This document shows, one piece after another, positions 58,257-64,000 of a stretch of 64,000 nucleotides of DNA. Below the pieces are notes generated by a model. It was not told the origin of the DNA. It searched no databases and saw only the letters and a program-made list of their open reading frames with translations. This stretch comes from CALINF01 sp039990395 (GTDB lineage: Bacteria > Pseudomonadota > Gammaproteobacteria > Pseudomonadales > Halieaceae), in NCBI GenBank assembly GCA_039990395.1, contig JBDXFZ010000146.1, positions 1,488,001 to 1,552,000 of the forward strand. Reading direction: 5' to 3'. The position numbers were made by a program, and so were the translations under genes. Each line of letters starts with the position of its first letter. Positions within the stretch are counted from its first letter, which is position 1.

Positions 58257-59561
58257 TTATCCGCCAACGAGGCTTATCATGACACCCGCAGCGACCGCAG
58301 AGCCTATCACTCCGGCGACGTTGGGGCCCATGGCATGCATCAGCAGGAAGTTGTGCGGATTGGCCTCTAAGCCGACCTTATTACTCACACGTGCTGCCAT
58401 TGGCACGGCTGACACGCCTGCTGATCCTATCAATGGATTGAGCGGTGTACTGCCAAATCGGTTCATCAATTTGGCAATCAGTATTCCAGCAGCAGTACCA
58501 ATAGCAAATGCAACAATACCCAGACTTAGAATCCCCAAGGTATTGAGATCGAGAAACTTGTCTGCCACTAGCTTGGATCCTACGGACAGCCCCAGAAATA
58601 TAGTTGTGATGTTGATCAACGCGTTTTGAGCGGTATCGCTCAATCGATCCACTACACCAGACTCCTTCATGAGATTGCCCAGACAGAACATGCCCAGCAG
58701 CGGCGCAGCGGCAGGAAGCAGCAGCGCGACCAGGATCAGCAGCAACAGTGGAAACACGATTTTTTCGCGACGCGATACAGGCCTGAGCTGCACCATCTCA
58801 ATTTTGCGCTCTGCTTCCGTGGTAAGGGCCCGCATGATGGGAGGTTGAATCATTGGTACGAGCGCCATATAGGAATACGCAGCCACGGCTATCGCGCCCA
58901 ACAGATCCGGCGCAAGCAGACTGGATACATAGATGGCGGTAGGGCCATCCGCGCCACCTATAATGCCAATCGCCGCCGCATCAGCCAGCGAAAAGTCCAT
59001 CCACCCGATTGACGTCAGGCCCACGGCGCCCAGTACGGTCGCAAAAATACCAAATTGTGCTGCGGCGCCCAAAAACAGAGTCTTGGGGTTAGCTAACAAC
59101 GGGCCGAAATCTGTCATTGCACCCACGCCCATGAAAATGACCAAAGGGGCGATGCCACTGGCGATTGCGACGGAGTAGAAATTGTAGAGTATGCCGTTGG
59201 TATAGCCCGCATCGACAACAATATGATCTGCGAGCACCTGGGTGGAAGCATCCGCGCTGGCATAAGCACCCACCAATCCCTTGATCGAATCCGTTGCCGA
59301 TGCATTGAGCACAGAGGCCAGTTCAGCCAGTAATTGGGTATCCGCGGCTTGTAATGCGTTTTCGAAAGCCGAATAGGCCAGACCCGCACCAGGTATGTTG
59401 GCCAGGATGCCGCCGAAACCTATGGGTACCAACAGCAGAGGCTCGAAGCGCTTCTTTATCGCAAGAAAAAGCAGGCCGAGACCTATCGCAATCATCAGGC
59501 ACTGGCCCGGTGTCATTTGGGCCAGACCTGAACTCGCCCAGAGCTGCAGTAGATTATTCAC
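58257..59561 (-). CDS. oadB: oxaloacetate decarboxylase beta subunit (sodium pump)
   Basis: A 434-residue inner-membrane subunit that decarboxylates carboxybiotin and drives two Na+ outward. The key segments are GVGAMTDFGPLLANP (about 145-159) and GGADGPTAIYVSSLL (about 203-217, with the Asp essential in relatives), plus the late helix GSAGVSAVPMAARV. The GTG start is four bases after the oadA stop. It forms a leftward operon with oadG and oadA. A sodium pump fits a marine habitat. Confidence 0.96.
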   Translation of the reverse strand: MNNLLQLWASSGLAQMTPGQCLMIAIGLGLLFLAIKKRFEPLLLVPIGFGGILANIPGAGLAYSAFENALQAADTQLLAELASVLNASATDSIKGLVGAYASADASTQVLADHIVVDAGYTNGILYNFYSVAIASGIAPLVIFMGVGAMTDFGPLLANPKTLFLGAAAQFGIFATVLGAVGLTSIGWMDFSLADAAAIGIIGGADGPTAIYVSSLLAPDLLGAIAVAAYSYMALVPMIQPPIMRALTTEAERKIEMVQLRPVSRREKIVFPLLLLILVALLLPAAAPLLGMFCLGNLMKESGVVDRLSDTAQNALINITTIFLGLSVGSKLVADKFLDLNTLGILSLGIVAFAIGTAAGILIAKLMNRFGSTPLNPLIGSAGVSAVPMAARVSNKVGLEANPHNFLLMHAMGPNVAGVIGSAVAAGVMISLVGG

Positions 59562-59565
59562 GAAA

Positions 59566-61389
59566 TCAGGCGAACGTCACAAGAACATCGCCAACAGACA
59601 CCGAGTCGCCCACCGCAACCTCTACACTGCCTATGTGACCATCATGTGGCGCGCGCACCTCGGTTTCCATCTTCATCGCCTCAAGAATCAAAAGGACATC
59701 TCCCGCAGCTACGCTATCACCCGCTGCCACATGCACGGCAAAAATATTTCCGGCTAGAGGTGCCGGTAGAGGCTCTGAACTGTCTTGTTTGTGCGCAGCC
59801 GCTGCAACAGGTGCTGCTGTTGCGGACGTCGACTCCGAGGCATTGGCTATGCTATCGATACGGCCACCCTCTGCTACGTCTACAACATATTGCTTACCAT
59901 TCACTGTTACCGTGTAGGTGGCAGCCCCCCCCTCATCGGCAGGCGTATTATCAATGGCAGTTGATGTGACTGCCGCTGCAACCTCCGCACCAGGGACCGG
60001 CTCGAACGCTGCAGGGTTATCCCGGTTTTCCAGAAACTTAAGCCCAATCTGCGGGAACAGCGCATAGGTCAGCACATCGTCCACCTCGCCCTCGCCTGCT
60101 GTCAGCTTTACGCCTTTTTCCTGTGCCAAAGCGTGAAGCTCCTCGGTCAAAGACTGCATCTCGGGAACGAGCAAATCCGCTGGCCGGCAGGTAACAGGAT
60201 CATCTCCTTGTAGTACCCGTGCGCGCAGGTCCTTATTTACGGGGGCAGGCGTCTCGCCATACTCGCCACGCAATACGCCAGCGGTTTCTTTGGAAATAGA
60301 TTTGTATCGCTCACCCGTCAACACATTGATTACCGACTGGGTTCCGACAATCTGTGACGTGGGCGTCACAAGCGGGATATAACCCAAATCTTCGCGAACT
60401 CTGGGAATTTCCTCCAGCACCTCATCCATCTTGTCGGCAGCGCCCTGCTCTTTCAGCTGACTCTCCATATTGGTCAACATGCCACCCGGCACCTGCGCTA
60501 CAAGAATTCGAGCATCGACACCGCGAAGAGAACCCTCGAACTGCTGATACTTCTTGCGGACGCCTCGAAAGTACGTGGCAATCTCGTCAAGGCCCGCTAT
60601 GTTTAGACCGGTGTCCCGCTCGGTGCCTTCAAGAATGGCTACTACAGTCTCGGTAGGAGAATGCCCATAGGTCATCGACATCGACGAAATAGAGGTGTCT
60701 ACGTTATCTATTCCCGCTTCCACACATTTGAGGATCGTGGCCGTCGATAGGCCGGTTGTCGCGTGGCAATGTAGGTGAATAGGGATGCTACAAGACTCCT
60801 TGAGCCGCTTGACCAACTGGTAGCCAACGTAGGGACGCAAGAGGCCCGCCATATCCTTGATAGCAATCGAATCAGCACCCATATCCTCAATACGCTTTGC
60901 CTGCTCAACCCAGGTCTCAATATTGTGCACGGGACTGAGGGTATAAGAGATAGTCCCCTGGGCGTGCTTGCCCACTTGCTTGACGGCCCGCAGAGCAACA
61001 TCAATGTTGCGCATGTCGTTCATCGCATCAAACACTCGGAATACATCGATGCCATTGACCGCCGCTCGCTCAACAAATTTGGCGACCACATCGTCGGCGT
61101 AATGACGATAGCCCAGAATATTTTGCCCCCGAAACAGCATCTGCTGTGGCGTCTTGGGCATGACTTTTTTGAGTTCGCGTATGCGCTCCCAGGGATCTTC
61201 GCCCAGGTAGCGAATGCAGGCATCGAAGGTAGCTCCGCCCCACGACTCCAGCGACCAGAAGCCGACATCATCAAGTGCAGCTGCAATGGGTAGCATATCG
61301 TCCAGTCGCAACCGAGTTGCAAACAGCGACTGATGCGCATCTCGCAAAACTACGTCGGTAATGCCCAGTGGCTTGTTGGCATCTTGCAT
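59566..61389 (-). CDS. oadA: oxaloacetate decarboxylase alpha subunit
   Basis: A 607-residue biotin-dependent carboxyltransferase that moves CO2 from oxaloacetate to biotin. The N-terminal TIM-barrel domain has LRDAHQSLFATRLR and metal/substrate blocks near KDMAGLL. The association domain follows, then an Ala/Ser-rich linker and the biotinyl domain with the target lysine in LEAMKMET (Lys573). GAGGA before the ATG at 61389 and the conserved N-terminus favour it over a TTG three codons upstream. Pyruvate carboxylase subunit B has a similar layout, but the linked oadB and oadG settle the call. Confidence 0.95.
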   Translation of the reverse strand: MQDANKPLGITDVVLRDAHQSLFATRLRLDDMLPIAAALDDVGFWSLESWGGATFDACIRYLGEDPWERIRELKKVMPKTPQQMLFRGQNILGYRHYADDVVAKFVERAAVNGIDVFRVFDAMNDMRNIDVALRAVKQVGKHAQGTISYTLSPVHNIETWVEQAKRIEDMGADSIAIKDMAGLLRPYVGYQLVKRLKESCSIPIHLHCHATTGLSTATILKCVEAGIDNVDTSISSMSMTYGHSPTETVVAILEGTERDTGLNIAGLDEIATYFRGVRKKYQQFEGSLRGVDARILVAQVPGGMLTNMESQLKEQGAADKMDEVLEEIPRVREDLGYIPLVTPTSQIVGTQSVINVLTGERYKSISKETAGVLRGEYGETPAPVNKDLRARVLQGDDPVTCRPADLLVPEMQSLTEELHALAQEKGVKLTAGEGEVDDVLTYALFPQIGLKFLENRDNPAAFEPVPGAEVAAAVTSTAIDNTPADEGGAATYTVTVNGKQYVVDVAEGGRIDSIANASESTSATAAPVAAAAHKQDSSEPLPAPLAGNIFAVHVAAGDSVAAGDVLLILEAMKMETEVRAPHDGHIGSVEVAVGDSVSVGDVLVTFA

Positions 61390-61450
61390 GAAAAGCAATC
61401 CTCGTGATTCGTATTGGTCTAGCTAGTGGATAAAGATACTTTAGAAGGAA

Positions 61451-61687
61451 TCAGCGCCTACGATGCTGATGCACAGCCGACGAAATCACCGCAACCAGTT
61501 CCTCATCCTGCGCAGCCGGCGTCGGCTTGCGAGATGTTTGGCGTACGGCTTGCGGCTCAGGAAAGAAACGAGTGACTGTTGTTGACATGACTGTCATGCA
61601 TACAACCAGCAGTGCCAGGAACACCACCACGCTGCCCATGCCATACACCATCAACTCCAGACCCTGCGCTACGATATCGCTCTGCAT
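61451..61687 (-). CDS. oadG: oxaloacetate decarboxylase gamma subunit
   Basis: A 78-residue assembly subunit: one N-terminal membrane helix (VYGMGSVVVFLALLVVCMTV, about 13-32), a charged proline-rich linker and the C-terminal helix ELVAVISSAVHQHRRR. That end is typical of OadG and reminiscent of the zinc-binding tail. AAGGTAG before the ATG at 61687 sets the start; the frame upstream is open but unconserved. It is the first gene of the oadG-oadA-oadB operon and divergent from dusC. Confidence 0.92.
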   Translation of the reverse strand: MQSDIVAQGLELMVYGMGSVVVFLALLVVCMTVMSTTVTRFFPEPQAVRQTSRKPTPAAQDEELVAVISSAVHQHRRR

Positions 61688-61862
61688 CAGTACTACCTTA
61701 TCGCGTCTATTGTACCCCTCAACTGCGTAGTGTAGATCAGGTGCGCCCCGACACGCTATTCCCGCGAGCATGAATCTGACGGGCGTCGCACTATTCACAG
61801 GTGCAACGATGCCCACACGCTCTATAATGCGCTCTCAATTCAACACCAATACGGATTTTTTG

Positions 61863-62840
61863 ATGCGCTTGATGCTTGCCCCAATGGAGGGTGTCATCGA
61901 TCACACCATGCGGGAGCTGCTCAGCGAACTGGGCGGCATGGACAGGTGCGTCACTGAGTTTGTGCGTGTCAGCGAGAATCTGCTTCCGGCCAGAGTGTTT
62001 CGCCGGCTCTGCCCGGAGTTGGATAGCGGCGGCTCAACCACTTCAGGCGTCCCTGTATATCTGCAGTTACTCGGTGGAAAACCCGTTCCAATGGCTGAAA
62101 ACGCTGCGCGAGCGGCTGAACTTGGAGCACCTGGCATTGACCTTAACTTTGGCTGCCCAGCCAAAACGGTCAACCGATCCGACGGGGGCTCGATCATTCT
62201 GCGCGATCCTCAAAGAGTACACGATATTACAGCAGCGGTGCGTTCGGCCGTGCCTGCAGACATCCCCGTCACAGTGAAGATCAGGTTGGGCTTTGAAGAC
62301 CAATCCACATTTTTGGATGTTGTTGAAGGGATCGCAGAAGCGGGCGCGACAGAACTGACCATCCACGCCCGTACCAAAAAACAAGGCTATCGCGCACCGG
62401 CATATTGGGAAGAAATCGCGCGAGCACGCGACACAGTCTCCCTACCCATTATTGCCAATGGCGAAATTTGGTCACCGGGCGACGCATTGCGATGCCGCCG
62501 CGTCAGCCAATGTGAAGATCTGATGCTCGGTAGAGGCGCTCTGTGCCGACCCGATTTACCAAGATTAGTACGCGCTGCACTTGAAGGCACCATCATCGAA
62601 CCCCTTAGCTGGACTGACATTCTGCCACTGTTGCGAAGGCTGCTTAATCTCAATCTGGCCAACTATGATGCCAGTTACGTCGCTGGCCCCATCAAGCAGT
62701 GGCTGGTCTATCTGCGCTACTACTATCCTCAGGCCGCTCTCGTCTTCGAATCGGTCAAGCGTGAGCGTGACCCAACGCTCATCGATTCTATTCTTGAGCA
62801 AGCCAGCGTCGAGACGCTCTCCTCAAAACGCGTTGCATGA
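61863..62840 (+). CDS. dusC: tRNA-dihydrouridine(16) synthase DusC-like
   Basis: An FMN enzyme that reduces a specific uridine in the tRNA D-loop. 325 residues from the ATG at 61863 matches DusC. LMLAPMEGVIDHTMRELLSE opens the TIM barrel. The catalytic Cys is in LNFGCPAKTVNRSDGGS (about 97-113), and TIHARTKKQGYRAPAYWEEI and GRGALCRPDL follow. The pattern CVTEFVRVSENLLP and the long C-terminal helical domain fit DusC rather than DusA or DusB. The start could also be the ATG three codons later; no strong ribosome site is seen. Confidence 0.92.
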   Translation: MRLMLAPMEGVIDHTMRELLSELGGMDRCVTEFVRVSENLLPARVFRRLCPELDSGGSTTSGVPVYLQLLGGKPVPMAENAARAAELGAPGIDLNFGCPAKTVNRSDGGSIILRDPQRVHDITAAVRSAVPADIPVTVKIRLGFEDQSTFLDVVEGIAEAGATELTIHARTKKQGYRAPAYWEEIARARDTVSLPIIANGEIWSPGDALRCRRVSQCEDLMLGRGALCRPDLPRLVRAALEGTIIEPLSWTDILPLLRRLLNLNLANYDASYVAGPIKQWLVYLRYYYPQAALVFESVKRERDPTLIDSILEQASVETLSSKRVA

Positions 62841-62884
62841 ACTCCCGCTGACACCTGCGGCCGGGCTTATGCGCGAGCTGCTCC

Positions 62885-64000
62885 TCAGGGTCGCAGTATC
62901 GCGTCTATTAGGTAGGGTCCCGGCGTTTCTATAGCCTTTTGCAAATGCTCCACGAACTCCTCTGCCGTAGTGGCCCTGCCACCTGCGACGCCCATACCTT
63001 CCGCCATTGCCACAAAATCCATATCGGGCGTACCAATATCCAGTGTGGACGACGCCTTGGGGCCGGGCTTGCCACCACGCGCGCCGGTACGCGAGAACTC
63101 AAGCTCGAGAATGCTGTACTTGGCGTTATTGAAGATGACTATGGCAACGTCAAGATTTTCCCGCGCCATTGTCCATAGACTTTGAATGGTATACATGGCG
63201 CTTCCGTCACCCTCAAGACAGATGACCTTGCGATCGGGACAGGCAATGGCCGCACCCACCGTGGCAGGTAGTCCCCAGCCGATAGAGCCACCCGTCAGAT
63301 TCAACCAATCGTGCGGCTGCGCTGATGCTGTCATTGGATAGCAGGCAAGCCCCGACGTAATACCTTCATCGACAACAATTGCATTTTCAGGCATGAGACT
63401 GGCCAACGCAGCACCAACTGCAGCGGCATCAAGAGCACCTGAGGGCAACTCGGGCGGATTAAAGCTGTAGGTGTCTGGGCTTAGCGTATCGGCACCCAGG
63501 CCTGCTAACACCGCTGAAAGCACCTGATCTATATCGTCGTCCGCCCCTGCCAGAACAAGTTCCTCGCAGTCCTTGGGTGGAATACAACTGGGCACCCCGG
63601 GATAGGCAAAGAACGAAACCGGCGAATTCGCCCCAACTACAATCAACTGCTGCACGTCTTTCATATGGTCTATTGCGAGTTCGGCGAGATAAGGCAACCG
63701 CTCTACCACACCAGCACCGGCACCCCGGCTGACTCTGCCGGGAAAGGTTTCGGTAACAACGCGGGCACCACTTGCTTTGCTGATCTGGCTAAGTGCCAAT
63801 CCGTTGGCATGGCTTACTTGCCGACCACCGATCATGATCATGGTGTTCCGGTCCGACTGCAGCATGGTGATCGCCTGCTGCACCAGCGTCGGATCCACAG
63901 GCTGGGGCTTAGCTATCGTGACAGCCCCTTGCGCGCCCTGGCTATTTTCTCCCCACGACACATCAGCCGGTAACACCAGTGTTGCGATCTGACTGAAACC
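62885..64000 (-). CDS. thiamine-diphosphate-dependent enzyme (acetolactate synthase-like), N-terminal part cut by window edge
   Basis: The last 371 residues of a ThDP enzyme; the frame is open through base 64000, so the N-terminal Pyr domain lies mostly outside. The middle domain runs from about visible residue 15, and the C-terminal PP domain carries the ThDP/Mg motif LEGDGSAMYTIQSLWTMARE to IFNN. The sequence resembles acetolactate synthase-like and benzoylformate decarboxylase-like proteins rather than true IlvB: there is no regulatory subunit gene beside it. The substrate is unknown. It converges on dusC with a 44-base gap. Confidence 0.88.
   Translation of the reverse strand, partial: GFSQIATLVLPADVSWGENSQGAQGAVTIAKPQPVDPTLVQQAITMLQSDRNTMIMIGGRQVSHANGLALSQISKASGARVVTETFPGRVSRGAGAGVVERLPYLAELAIDHMKDVQQLIVVGANSPVSFFAYPGVPSCIPPKDCEELVLAGADDDIDQVLSAVLAGLGADTLSPDTYSFNPPELPSGALDAAAVGAALASLMPENAIVVDEGITSGLACYPMTASAQPHDWLNLTGGSIGWGLPATVGAAIACPDRKVICLEGDGSAMYTIQSLWTMARENLDVAIVIFNNAKYSILELEFSRTGARGGKPGPKASSTLDIGTPDMDFVAMAEGMGVAGGRATTAEEFVEHLQKAIETPGPYLIDAILRP

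Overview
The window is about 52% G+C by eye and comes from a marine-type gammaproteobacterium, most likely a Cellvibrionales relative (Halieaceae or Spongiibacteraceae). That placement is inference from gene content. The right half carries the widespread gammaproteobacterial housekeeping order mutS - fdxA - rpoS - nlpD - pcm - truD - ispF - ispD - ftsB - eno - kdsA - pyrG - tilS - accA, followed by a sodium-pumping oxaloacetate decarboxylase (oadGAB). The left half is rich in acyl-CoA ligases, dehydrogenases and crotonases, as in heterotrophs that degrade lipids, branched chains and aromatics. I found no tRNA, rRNA, CRISPR array, insertion sequence or prophage.

Region 1 (1-7.1 kb): a cut-off acyl-CoA synthetase, a methyltransferase-like protein, a bactofilin, two unknown coupled genes, an orphan TAXI-type binding lipoprotein with a membrane anchor, an HD-GYP protein with an altered HD motif, and a cold-shock gene with a long leader. 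Region 2 (7.2-15.8 kb): malonyl-CoA decarboxylase, then a tight six-gene leftward operon for valine/isobutyryl-CoA (or acrylyl/3-hydroxypropionyl-CoA) breakdown. A divergent AraC regulator faces it, with a 21-bp-spaced direct repeat between them. The operon has no MmsA-type dehydrogenase; it has a CoA-acylating (AdhE-N/SauS/EutE-like) aldehyde dehydrogenase instead.

Region 3 (15.8-21.1 kb): a TetR regulator with twin palindromes in front of it, an SDR-like protein, a two-subunit molybdenum hydroxylase (IorAB type), an EthD-like protein and a DUF1993 protein. Region 4 (21.8-25 kb): soxR, a near-consensus SoxR box in a promoter with 19-bp spacing, three VOC genes and a flavin monooxygenase. Region 5 (25-30.8 kb): two crotonases with altered catalytic residues, a phenol-degradation-type outer-membrane protein, an MFS carrier and an acyl-CoA ligase.

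Region 6 (30.8-38.4 kb): a one-carbon module with NAD-linked molybdenum formate dehydrogenase (fdsGBA, fdhD, fdsD) containing an extra DUF2007/zinc-finger gene, next to glutathione-dependent formaldehyde dehydrogenase. Region 7 (38.4-64 kb): deaD, mutS and fdxA, two inserted accessory genes (membrane protein, PhyH dioxygenase), then a nearly unbroken leftward run from rpoS to oadG. It ends with rightward dusC and a cut-off leftward ThDP enzyme. Two departures from the usual housekeeping order stand out: surE is absent between truD and pcm, and a DUF368 (PopT-type) gene sits between pcm and nlpD.
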